Below, piece after piece: positions 10,555 through 21,122 of a stretch of 64,000 nt of DNA. A program made the translations under genes and the position numbers. The notes below the pieces were generated by a model. The model was not told where the DNA came from. It was given only the letters and a program-made list of their open reading frames with translations, and made no database searches. The stretch is from Canna indica (taxonomy: Eukaryota > Streptophyta > Magnoliopsida > Zingiberales > Cannaceae). The stretch's first letter is position 1. Each line of letters starts with the position of its first letter. The stretch spans positions 87,810,001 to 87,874,000 of the forward strand of contig CP136891.1 of assembly GCA_034359265.1 (NCBI GenBank). The letters run 5' to 3'.

Positions 10555-12724
10555 TTAAATTAAGTGGAGCATTTTATATATTGGTTACTTGGTTGGATAA
10601 ATTATCTTCAAATGCTCAAAACCTTTTTTTTTTTACTGCCTGTTGTGGATCATCTTGAAATAGCCAATAGCGTCTCATCACCTTACTCATTATTTGATTA
10701 TTCCTGTGGCAATCCCATCATTTCCTGCATCCCTAGGGATAAGATAAGAAATATTTATATTCATTATTTATTTAATACATAAATTAAAAAAAATGAAAAC
10801 ATATAAAATTAATATTATATCCCATATACACAGGATATTAAAAACTTTTATTCAATATTCATCATTTAAAGTAAATATACCACAAGTGGTAATATTAGAA
10901 TGCATTTTTTAATATTATTTACGTGCCAAACATGTCCCCCTGATTTCACTAACTTGTGTGGTAAAAGGTGATTTTTCTTTTGCCTACATTCCCCTCAAAT
11001 ATGATTTGATATTTTTCATACAATTTTTAGTTGATTTCTTAAAGTTGGCAAATGGGGCCTTAAAGTTTATAGTACCATGCTCTACATAGTATATTTGCAG
11101 AAGAGTAAACATTCTTATACAGTCTTGGTATGTCAATTTTCAAGTTTCACATAAGGTTTGTGATGCTCCCCTCACCCCCTTATCTTAAACAAAATGTTCA
11201 GTTAAGAATACATTATAAAAACTATCTGCTTACATAGAAGCTTTTACAATTCAATTTAAAAAATTGTAATCAACAAAACTGAAGACAATAAACAAAATAT
11301 AGATTACAATATCAATTAACTATGAAATTCATACTTGAAAAATTTACTTAGAAGGCATGAGTTAAGCTAATATTGGTATAGTTTCTTCGAGGTGAATAGT
11401 AAGGCATTAGCTTCATTCCCTTCATTTATGGATTCCGGGATGTAATTTTGATTAAAAAGTCAGGCGAAAAATGGACATCAGATCAAAGAACTCTGAGCTG
11501 AACATTGTTTGATGTTGCATGAATCAAGAGATTTGTTGTTTAATAGTTGAGAAATTAACTCAAATCTACCTATCAGTTCTGTAATCTTATGTTCAAAACA
11601 AAAATGAAATAGAGACGGAGAAAAAGGGATATGCCACATGTAGAGCCGTAATCAATGGAATGTTTCATGACATTTACGAGTGCAACTTCTATGGGCAAGT
11701 TGCCTATAGAAAATCTATGAATGAGTGGATATGAACTTTAAGCGATTGAATATGAATATAAAAAGAATGAATATGAACATGAATAAAAAAATGAATGAAT
11801 ATGAAGCTCATCCTACTCAAGTATTCTTTTGTTTATAAAGATTTATATGAGCTGCCCACGTAAGTTTTTTCCAACATTTACAGCCACATCCTACTCAAGT
11901 TTATCTGTTCTTTTGTTTCCTCTATTTGGCACCATTCATTCTTCTCGTCTTTTCCCTATTGATTTGAAGTGTAGTACTAGAAGTTAGTGGTCCCATCGGC
12001 ATCAATCTTACCTCTGCGTGTTCACTTATTCTTGCAAAGACAAATTTAGTGATGCTTGGGGGAAAGTGAAGACTGGAGCTGTTAGAGAAACTATTTGCAT
12101 CACCAATTAAGATGAGATATTGAGATATAAAGGTCCTAAAGAAATAGCACGCTGTTCTTTTCATTTTGATATCAATGTGTGGCCCACTAAAGTTGATGTT
12201 GTATCCTAAAATAAGAGATCCTGAAGTATTCAAATCTAAGGTGGGGAATGTGTTTTTGTTGTATTGCCCTCTTCATGATAAGAATTGTAGATATACTCTG
12301 TGATCCTAAATCTCCCCTGCCTGACGATGATTGAAGCGTTTGGAGATATACGTATCACCAGCGTTTGAACTTCTATATTTGGGATTTACTCACTAGTTGA
12401 GAAGCGGACTAAGTGTCCAAATCAAGAATCTGCTTGTTTGTGGGTGAACGTCTATTGGTTTGACACTGTCGCAGGCGGATGCAAGTATAAATTATACTGG
12501 GGTGTCAATTGACCCAATCAAGCTCAAAGAAATAAATACCGGTGGTATATTATAATAAATATATGTGTACAAATAAAAATTACCCACGTATATACATCTA
12601 GGCAGTGCTTTATATGACCGACTTATATTAATGCACGTTGAATTCAAAAATTTATGTCCAACAAAATCATCGCATTTTCAATTTCAAGGTAAAAAAAATT
12701 AAAAATCGTTGCAATTTCGAAGCA
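10555..12724. other. Long intergenic region without a recognised gene
   Basis: Moderately AT-rich. The longest frame, 11922-12233 on the minus strand (103 codons), has no recognised domain and lacks splice or context support. Around 11700-11910 there are short repeats of GAATATGAA-like words and of CATCCTACTCAAGT. No confident transposon ends were found. Confidence 0.5.
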
Positions 12725-12732
12725 ATAGCGGC

Positions 12733-13173
12733 TAGGAGTGAGTTCGGACCGAGCCGAAATTTGATATATCCCAATTTCATCCCGATTTTGACTTTTGAGT
12801 CGGAATGCAAATATGCGCCTCCGATCACGATCCCGAATATGAAGCATCCCAATATTATCCCATCTTAATTTTTTTTGGGACGAGACCGGAACGTTTCAAA
12901 TTTATTAATATTATTTTTTCTACAAAATAAAAATAATATCTATATTAAATAATTATTAGTGCATTGTATTACGATGTTTCAAAAAATTAATATTGAACAA
13001 TTAATCTTATTTATATCATAAATCGAGCCAGGTTGAGACAATCCTGATCCTCATCCCGATTTTTAATTGGGACGAGCATATTTATCCCGATCTCGATTTT
13101 GAATCAGGACAAAAAATTTCCCGAACTTCTAGGTCAGGTCGGACCGGGACAGTCCAGCCCGTGTTCACCCCTA
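12733..13173. mobile_element. hAT-type MITE, 441 bp
   Basis: The left end TAGGAGTGAGTTCGG pairs with the reverse complement of the right end, TAGGGGTGAACACGG. The flanking octamers ATAGCGGC (12725-12732) and ATAGCGGT (13174-13181) match at 7 of 8 positions, as expected for a hAT target duplication. The interior is rich in short self-complementary words based on ATCCCGA and TCGGGAT. Non-coding. Confidence 0.75.
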
Positions 13174-13265
13174 ATAGCGGTGTCGGAAGAAACCAGAAAA
13201 TGTTCATATTAGTATTTAGAAAGCTTTCTTTTTAGGGTCGTCATGCAGTATAACCTCAGTTAATA

Positions 13266-13345
13266 TGTTACGACCCCGCCTAGGTTTATCCCTTATATCC
13301 TAGGTTTATCCCTATATAAGGGATAAACCTAGGCGGGGCGTAACA
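13266..13345 (+). repeat. 5' LTR remnant: 80-bp palindrome
   Basis: It starts TGTTACGACCCCGCC and ends GGCGGGGCGTAACA, so it keeps TG..CA ends and sits between the target duplication and the primer-binding site. The first 33 bases are the inverted complement of the last 32, apart from one extra A. The terminal about 35 bp match the end of the 3' LTR, but the other about 2.5 kb of an LTR are absent. Confidence 0.8.
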
Positions 13346-13348
13346 ATT

Positions 13349-13360
13349 TGGTATCAGAGC
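13349..13360 (+). other. Primer-binding site (initiator tRNA-Met type)
   Basis: TGGTATCAGAGC, three bases after the 5' LTR remnant. It is complementary to the 3' end of plant initiator methionine tRNA and primes minus-strand synthesis in most plant LTR elements. Confidence 0.9.
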
Positions 13361-13504
13361 TTAGGATCATCATCCTCCATAGGATTGTTGGGTGTTTAGG
13401 TCTAAAGATGAGATTTCACCTTATTGTAAGATAACAAGTTGATTTTTAAGTTATTGGTTGTTGGTTGAATGTGAAACCTGAGTCGTTCTTTTCTTTTAGA
13501 AAAT

Positions 13505-14850
13505 ATGGAAGCTAGAGGTAGCGCGGGTGTCAGGACTGCCTTCAGAGGTGGACGCCGAGGCCGAGGCCGAGGTCGAGGCGGTGGGCAGGCTGCACAGACT
13601 CAGAGGGTTAGTCCAGTTTCGGCCAGAGTCGAGCCAGACCTGGCAGATGATGTTCCTTTGGCTCAGTTTCAGCGTCGGGCACGCTCGAGCCGTAGGCCCA
13701 GCCAGAGTAGCACTCGGGGTGGCCGAGTGGGAGGACAGACCGAGCAGATGGAGCCGCAGCCTGAGTCTGATTCTAAGTTTGATTCTAACTCAGCTCACAG
13801 TATGGACACACCTTCTGATATGTCTGCTGGAGAGCCTTCAGAGGATTCATCGGTGCAACCGCATCCAGTAGCTCAGTACGACATGGTACAGATCGAGTCC
13901 TTCGAGAGGCGAAAGATGAACAGGCTGAATCAGTTTCTGCGCCTGGGTAGAGGCAAGTTCGACAGCTTCTCTGGGACCACCGACCCTGCAGTGGCTCAGT
14001 CGTGGGTCAGCGAGGTGGAGCGGGCCTTTGGTGTATTGGGCTGTCCTGAGGAGGAGCAGATCGGTTTGCGACTTACTGCTTTATTGGGGAGGCATTGGTT
14101 TGGTGGGAGATGCAGCAGAGGCTACTGAGAGGGAAGACGGTCTCTTGAAAGAAATTCTTGAAGATATTCTTCAAGAAATATTACCCAGCTACCTATATGA
14201 GACAAAAGATGCAGGAGTTCCTTCAGGTGCGTCAGGGGGACGAGGCGAGTGGTAGAGTATGCCAGCGAGTTTGATGCACTCACGAGGTTCGTCCCAAACT
14301 TGGTGTCTACTGATAGCAGGAGGGCAGAGTTCTTCTTCGGTGGACTGAACAACTCCATCAAGGGGTTGATGGCTAGTGACGAGCTCGGGAGCTATGATCG
14401 AGTTCTGAGGCGGGCTCTGCGGGCGGAGGCGACTCATGCTGAGATGTTCCCGGATCGTCAGCAGGTTGAGGCTAGCCAGCCAGCTCAGACTCAAAGTCAG
14501 GATGGCAGAGGACAGAGACAGTCGGGACAGTCTCATTCCAAGCAGCACAGAGGGCGCAGAGATGGTGGCAGGGGATTTGGGCAGCCGCAGGCCAAGAGGG
14601 CCAGATCCACACCAGCCCAGTCGCAGGCATCTTCTCGACCTACTCATTAGTGGGGAGGTCAGTCGAGCCGAGGTCAGTTCCATTGTTTTAAGTGTGGGGA
14701 TGCTTCCCACTCTGTCAGGGACTATCCTCAGTCGCAGAGTTTGTGCTTTAGTTGTAAGCAGCCAGGCCACATCAGTAGAGAGTGTTCGACTAGGCAGCAG
14801 GCAAGGGGGCCAAAGCTCTCAGCAGCAGCGGCAGAGAGGCCCGCAGTAGA
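13505..14850 (+). pseudogene. gag: gag of the Ty3/gypsy element (disrupted)
   Basis: Capsid/nucleocapsid polyprotein. It opens with MEARGSAGVRTAF followed by an RGRGRGRG basic tract, then the capsid region. The frame is lost near 14080-14125. The continuing homology lies in a second frame with a stop (TGA at about 14140), then shifts again near 14245 to the frame running to 14650. The nucleocapsid part follows a further in-frame stop at 14648: one CCHC knuckle is degenerate, with its last Cys replaced by Tyr, and the second (CFSCKQPGHISREC) is intact. At least two frameshifts and two stops show it is dead. Confidence 0.85.
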
Positions 14851-14870
14851 GCACCCAGCAGTCTGCTAGA

Positions 14871-17111
14871 GTGTTCGCACTGACTCAACAGCAGGCCCAG
14901 GAGGCTTCTGGTACAGTTGTGAGAGGTATGATTCAGATTTTTAGTATTCCTGCATCGTTGCTGTTTGATACTGGCTCTACGCATTCTTTTATTGCTCCGC
15001 ATATGATTGAAAAATTGAGTATGAAGCCTACACCTAGTGCGACGAGTCTGGCTGTGCATACATCGTCTGAGGATGTGCTAGTGTTAGAGCTTCAGTTGAG
15101 TGGGTGTAGACTCGATTTTGGCGGCCATGTTTGTCTAGCTGATTTATTGGTGCTGGATTTCTCTGAGTTTGATATTATTTTGGATATGGATTGGCTTTCT
15201 ACCAACCATGCTAAAGTTGACTGCCATGGGAAGACTGTGACAATATCACATCCGGGATTGCCTTCATTTGAGTTTTTGGGAGTGAGAGAATCCACGACTC
15301 CCTTAATCTCAGTATTGCAGGCCCAACGACTGCTAGCTCAGGGGTGCCTTGGTTTTGTTGCTTCATTGGTGGGCACTTCTGAAAGCAGTCAGAGTCGGCT
15401 TGAACATCTACCTGTGGTCTGTGATTTTTCAGATGTATTCCCGGAGGAGTTACCAGGATTACCCCCGGTGCGTCAGACTGATTTCACCATAGATTTGCAT
15501 CCTGGTACTGCTCCTATCTCGAAGGCACCGTACAGAATGGCGCCTAAGGAGTTGGAGGAGCTGAAAGAGCAACTACAGGAGCTGTTAGATAAAGGGTTCA
15601 TCCGACCCAGTGTCTCATCCTGGGGAGCTCCAGTGTTGTTTGTAAAGATAAAAGATGGCTCTATGAGGCTTTGCATTGATTATAGACAGCTGAACTCGGT
15701 GACTATAAAGAACAGATACACTATTCCCAGGATCGATGATCTGTTTGATCAGTTGCAGGGGACGAGTGTGTACTCCAAGATTGATTTGAGATCAGGCTAT
15801 CATCAACTCAGAGTTAGAGATGAGGATGTTCAGAAGACTGCATTCAGGACTCGCTATGGGCACTACGAGTTCTTGGTTATGCCGTTTGGGTTGACCAATG
15901 CACCAGCAACATTTATGGACTTGATGAACCACATTTTCATGGATTCTCTTGATAAGTTCGTCGTAGTGTTCATCGATGATATCTTGGTGTACTCTCGCAG
16001 CGAGGCAGAGCATGAAGAGCACTTGAGGATGGTGCTTGGTGTGCTGAGGAAAGAGCAATTATATGCCAAATTCAGCAAGTGTGTTTTCTGGTTGAAGGAA
16101 GTTAGCTTCCTTGGTCATGTGATATCTGAAGCCGGCATTGTAGTGGACCCTCAGAAAATTATTGCAGTGTCCGAGTGGCAAAGGCCTAGGATAGTTCACG
16201 AGATTCGGAGTTTCTTGGGACTAGCAGACTACTATCGGCGATTTGTTGAAGGTTTTTCAAAGATCGCATCACCCTTGACTAGATTGACAAAGAAAGGGGT
16301 GAAATTTGTGTGGGATGATCGGTGCGAGGCGAGCTTCCATGAGCTCAAGAGGCGGCTCACTAGTGCACCTATTTTGGTAGTTCCAGCTGGACGTGACGGG
16401 TTTGTGTTGTTTACAGACGCCTCCATTCAGGGACTTGGAGCTGTGTTGATGCAGCATGAGAGAGTAGTTGCTTATGCTTCTCGTCAGTTGAAGGAGCATG
16501 AGAAGAACTACCCAGTGCATGACTTGGAGCTAACAACGATCATCTTTGCCCTGAAAATTTGGCGGCATTACCTGTATGGAGCGACTTTTAAGATCTTCAC
16601 AGATCATAAGAGCCTGAAGTATCTGTTCACTCAGAAGGAGCTGAACATGAGGCAACGCAGATGGATGGATTTCTTGAAGGATTATGATTGCTCTATTAAC
16701 TATCATCCTGGTAAGGCTAATGTTGTTGCAGATGCCTTAAGCAGAAAATCAGTTGGGATGTTGGCTCACCTCAGAGTTGCAGTGTCCGAACTAATTCGGC
16801 AGTTTTCAGAGCTGAGTTTGGATGTGATTCGCCCTACTGAGAGAGGGGTGCTAGCTCAGCTCATTGCTCATTCGCCAATTGTTCAGCGGATTCAGGAGAG
16901 TCAGATCGAGGATCGTCACCTTCGGGCTATGATTGAGGAGATAGAGCAGGGGCGGAAGCCCGACTTCTCCAGAGGTACAGATGGTATCATCATATTTAGA
17001 GGCAGGTTATGTGTGCCTGAGGGGCATTCGGTAAGGAAGAATTGTTGGCCGAAGCTCATAGATCTCGATTTGCGGTGCATCCGGGGAGTTCTCGGATGTA
17101 TCAGTATCTAA
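14871..17111 (+). pseudogene. pol: pol of the Ty3/gypsy element: protease, reverse transcriptase, RNase H
   Basis: A 746-codon open stretch. The aspartic protease motif [11 protein letters not shown] lies near residues 29-39. The reverse transcriptase carries [24 protein letters not shown] and the catalytic FIDDILVYS. RNase H carries [14 protein letters not shown] and [10 protein letters not shown], then [14 protein letters not shown]. The frame breaks near 17040, just before the integrase zinc finger, where the homology moves to another frame. The frame is open upstream into degenerate gag, so the original start is unclear. This is the best preserved part of the element. Confidence 0.92.
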
Positions 17112-17782
17112 AACGGTCATATTGGTGGCGAGGGATGAAAAATGATGTGGCAGAGTTTGTGGCTAAGTGCTTGATCTGTCAGCAGATCAAAGTGGAGCAT
17201 TAGTGACCAGCCGGGAAGCTTCAGAACATTCCTATTCTGGAGTGGAAATGGGAGCATATCATGATGGATTTTGTTACAGGGCTTCCGAGATCACAGAGAG
17301 GGCATGACTCGATTTGGGTTATTGTTGATCGTCTTACCAAGTCTGCCCACTTCTTGTCGATGAAGAAGACTTTCCCTCTTAGTCGATTGACAGTCTTATA
17401 TTGTCGAGAGATTGTTCGACTTCATGGTGTGCCCGCCAGTATCATCTCAGATAGAGATCCGCGATTTACTTCGCATTTTTGGGAGAGTTTGCAGCAGACT
17501 CTGGGTACGCAGCTTCGATTCAGTACCGCCTATCACCCGCAGACTGATGGCCAGTCGGAGCGCACGATTCAGACTCTTGAGGATCTTTTGCGTGCTTGTG
17601 TGTTGGACTTCGGGGGTAGCTGGGAGGATCATCTTCATCTGGTAGAGTTCTCATATAATAATAGCTACCACTTGGCTATTCAGACGGCACCATTTGAGGC
17701 TCTTTATGGCCGGAGATGCAGATCACCAGAGCATTGGGATGAGGCAGGTGAGCATCGTCTTTTGGGACCAGAGATGGTTTAG
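17040..17782 (+). pseudogene. Integrase of the Ty3/gypsy element (disrupted)
   Basis: The N-terminal HHCC zinc-binding segment (about 17045-17200) is in a different frame from the upstream RT and ends in two adjacent stops (17202-17207). The catalytic core is open at 17261-17782. It carries DFVTGLPRS, the second acidic residue in SDRDPRF and the glutamate in GQSERT, in the usual DD(35)E arrangement. A TAG at 17780 closes it. The breaks prevent a continuous polyprotein. Confidence 0.88.
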
Positions 17783-17797
17783 CGGGACATAGAGCTG

Positions 17798-18335
17798 GTG
17801 CAGATAATCAGACAGAGATTAATGACCGCCCAGAGTCGTCAGAAGAGTTATGCTGATCGGCGTAGGAGAGACTTGGAGTTCTCAGTTGGGGATCATGTTT
17901 TCCTTAGAGTGTCTCCTACCAGAGGTGTTATGCGGTTTGGCAAGAAAGGAAAGCTCGCACTGCGTTATATTGGCCCATTCGAGATTTTGGAGAGAGTGGG
18001 TGCGGTAGCATATCGTCTAGTCTTGCCTTCGTCATTAGCTGATGTGCACGATGTCTTCCATGTTTCTATGTTGAGGAAGTATGTGCCTGATCCTACTCAT
18101 ATTTTGGAGCAACAGTCAGTTCAGCTTCAGCCTGACTTTAGCTTTGAGGAGCAGCCTGTTCAAATTCTTGACGGGAAAGAGCATAGCTTCGCAACAAGGT
18201 AATATCGCTCGTCAAGGTTGGGTGGCAGCATCATTCTGATTCGGAGGCCACTTGGGAGCGAGAGGAGGATATTCGAGTGCTCTACCCTCATCTCTTTGAG
18301 TCAGGTATTCAAATTTGGAGGACCAAATTTTTTTT
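17798..18335 (+). pseudogene. Integrase C-terminus with chromodomain-like tail (disrupted)
   Basis: The open stretch 17798-18202 carries the GPY/F-type module (GKLALRYIGPFEIL) and VHDVFHVSMLRKY. The chromodomain-like part follows in another frame at about 18180-18300, with VGWQHHSDSEATWERE and a YPHLFESG end. In chromoviruses this tail directs insertion by recognising histone marks. One frameshift separates it from the upstream module. Confidence 0.8.
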
Positions 18336-18347
18336 AGGTGGGGAGGA
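18336..18347 (+). other. Polypurine tract
   Basis: Purine-rich AGGTGGGGAGGA directly before the 3' LTR start TGTTATACC; the usual plus-strand primer site. Confidence 0.85.
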
Positions 18348-20893
18348 TGTTATACCTTGAAAATTTTTGGACCTAGTTGTAAATATTTTTCTTAGAGGGG
18401 CCTTTTTGCAAAAATGCTAATCCTATTTAATTAAGCCCTAACCCCTCTCTAATCCTTTTCCTCTCCCGATCCCTGTTGCAGCAGAAGGTGTGCGACAGCC
18501 GTCGGAGGGCGTGCGGTAGCAGCGGAGGGCGTCGGCGGTGAGAAGACTCCGATGAATCGGAGTTCGGAGGAGTTTGCCGGTAGGATTTCCGTCCTTCTCC
18601 TTTATCTTTTCGTGTAGGGTAACTGTTCATAGGATGAGATTCCGGGTTTTTCTTGTCGTCGATCTGTGACTCCACGATGTTTCGTAGATTTTTGCGTCTT
18701 GTGTTTTCTTCGTGTTTCCTCGTCGTCGGATCTTGCGACGGCAATCTTGATCATCGACAATGTGGCTGTAGGGAGGGGCTCCGATCGACGCTGTTAGGGG
18801 CGTCGGGCGAGATCGCTACAGGGTGTAAGTCGCCGTGCGCGACCTTGCGCCGGATCAGGGATCGCCGACCCCTCTTTCTCCTCGTCGCCTATTCGTAGAG
18901 GCGGCGATAGTCGACGGCGTCGATCGGCGAGTCGCAGTCGGACGCCGAGAATCCCAGCGAGCATCTCGTCTGGTCGAATGCTGTAGGCGTCGACATCGAG
19001 TAGAGGAGGCGGTTGTTGAAGGTGTCGCTCGAGCTCACAGCCGCTGGCAGCAGTGCCGATTGGCACTGTTTTTGGAGGATTTACGCCAGGCCAGTCGTGG
19101 CACCTGGTTGGTTCTTGGTTGGAGCCGGCCGCGGCGGAGTACGACGCTCGGCGAGGTGCCGCGGCGAGCAGCGGCGCCCGGTGAGGCGTCGCTGCTGCGC
19201 GAGCAGGCGACCTCCGCCAGTCGCGGTAGCCGACGCATGGCAGGGTGGCTGCCGTCGCCTCGTGGTGGTGACGACAGGTCATCGTCGGCATCGGCGGCGA
19301 CGCGCTTCCCCGGCGATCCGATCGGTTGGACCAATCGGGGAGGGTAGGTGGCGGGGATGCGAAGCGTCGGGTGATTTGGGCGAGTAGGTGAAGGGATAGT
19401 TTAATTAATGTGTTAGTTTTTGAGTTGTAACGGTGTTGTGTTATATATATATATATATATATCAATCAGTGATATTTTTCTTATAGCACATTGAATGTTG
19501 TTGCTTGAGTTGGTAACTGTGGCAGATAGTTATATCATTGTTATATATATAATAAATTGGTTATATATATATTTTGGCTAGTATCACTGCAACGTAACAG
19601 TGACTTATGGATCTTAGCATTGTTACGATCATTATATCAGGAGCTTATTTAAGTTGATATTTTGAGATAATTGTTGATATTTAAAAGATTATTTTGAGGC
19701 TTTATAGTGGGTCAAAATAATCATATTATATATGAATTTGGATCTACTCGTTGCCCTGAATTCATTGGTGGGGTCAGTTTTACCGTTCGGCTTTCGGATG
19801 TTGAAAACAGTATGCGTTTTCATCTCGTTTTACGTGTCGAGTCGAGAAAATATTATTTTACCCATCTTGTGGTTTCTATCGAGTTGTTCTATTGTTGTAG
19901 TTGTTGTCAAGGTGAATCTCATCCTAGATCGGTTGTTACCCTATGTCGAAATATATCTTGTTGTTCTATTCCGTTGAAAATTGATATCTACTGCTGTTGA
20001 AACTCTTTATGCATATTTTGTTGATACATGTTGCCATCATGATATTTTTATATGCATATTAGTTGAGAATGCTAGTATAGACGTTGCATGTCTTCTGCTG
20101 TTGTTTATATATTTAATGCATACATGATGACATGACTACTAGCATTATATTAGTTGAGTTGTAGTAGAGGAGTTGTTGACATGATGCATAGTTGATCTAC
20201 TTTTGGGCGATAGCCCTGGACACTGTTGATATATTGCCCAAGGTGTAGGGCAAGTGACACCGGTGATCACATATTTATCACACGGGTTGTGTGAACGGCG
20301 TCGAGGTGTTAGACGTCGACGAGCTACCATTTTTTTTGGATAGTCGCATCTCTAGCTGAAGCGGGCTTGAGGTGCCACTCTCGAGGTGTGAGAGTGCAGG
20401 GGAAACCCAATGTTCATTACGCTCTTGATTGAGTTTATGACCACATACTCATATAGATGATAGTTGACATAGTTGATTGGTATGGGTGCATCGAGTAGAT
20501 GGTTGAATCATATCTTTCGTTGTACACATGATATCATAACATCTTGTTGAAATCCTACTCAGCCTTCTGCTGATGTTTGTTGTTTTTGCCTCAGATTCTC
20601 AGGTATGACGGCATTATCTTATGGGGTAGCTAGAGTTTTGGAGAAGGAGGAGACATCTTCCGTACAACATTTAATTTTCTAATTTACTAATTGAACTATG
20701 CACTTTTAGCTAGACTCTAGAATTCATTATTCTTATGGACTGTTGAACTTTTATTATTATCTGGTTGGACATTCAATTGGAATCTGATTATAAATTTAAA
20801 TTCAGTCCATTTTGATGTTGTGTTCTGTTGCTAATTACGCTTCTCCTAGGTGATGTCCCTTATATAGGGATAAACCTAGGCGGGGGCGTAACA
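18348..20893 (+). repeat. 3' LTR of the Ty3/gypsy element, 2546 bp
   Basis: Starts TGTTATACCTTGAAAA right after the polypurine tract and ends GGGGGCGTAACA right before the TAATA duplication. It contains a strikingly GC-rich block (about 18830-19360) with overlapping open frames on both strands, then a TA microsatellite (19441-19462). Its final about 40 bp (CCCTTATATAGGGATAAACC and onward) form a hairpin and match the 5' remnant. The open frames in the GC block lack any recognised domain and are treated as composition effects. Confidence 0.88.
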
Positions 20894-21122
20894 TAATAAC
20901 TAGCCAAGATTTAGGCCTATTAAAAAAGAAGGCTACCAAGCTGGCATCATGAACTAATTAACAGGTGCAAGCCTGATAAATTTAGTTCATCTTCAATAAT
21001 ATCAGCTGCAGATGCCTCACAATAGTTGTGTAACACGAATCACAGATCACCTATAATCTTAAAGCAGACTATCCACTTGCTCAAAAAGAATATTTACTAA
21101 AATAAATAAAATGCAGTAACTT

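Larger units (their letters stand above)
13261..20898 (+). mobile_element. Ty3/gypsy chromovirus (Tekay-like), decayed, with target duplication
   Basis: Full-length but dead LTR retrotransposon (13266-20893) flanked by a perfect 5-bp duplication, TAATA, at 13261-13265 and 20894-20898. Order: 80-bp 5' LTR remnant, primer-binding site TGGTATCAGAGC, gag, protease, reverse transcriptase, RNase H, integrase, chromodomain-like tail, purine-rich tract, then a 2546-bp 3' LTR. Protease-RT-RNase H-integrase order and the C-terminal chromodomain-like motif place it among Ty3/gypsy chromoviruses; the Tekay clade is inferred from the overall pattern. Multiple stops and frameshifts make it non-autonomous. 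The 5' LTR is anomalous and described separately. Confidence 0.93.

Noticed and set aside
11922..12233. 103-codon minus-strand frame
   Set aside because: No recognised domain, no splice partners, no flanking gene structure; kept only as a note in the intergenic entry.
18794..19465. 223-codon minus-strand frame and overlapping plus-strand frames as a gene
   Set aside because: They lie inside the LTR's GC-rich block, overlap on both strands and show Arg/Pro/Ala-rich composition with no domain; GC content alone makes such frames.
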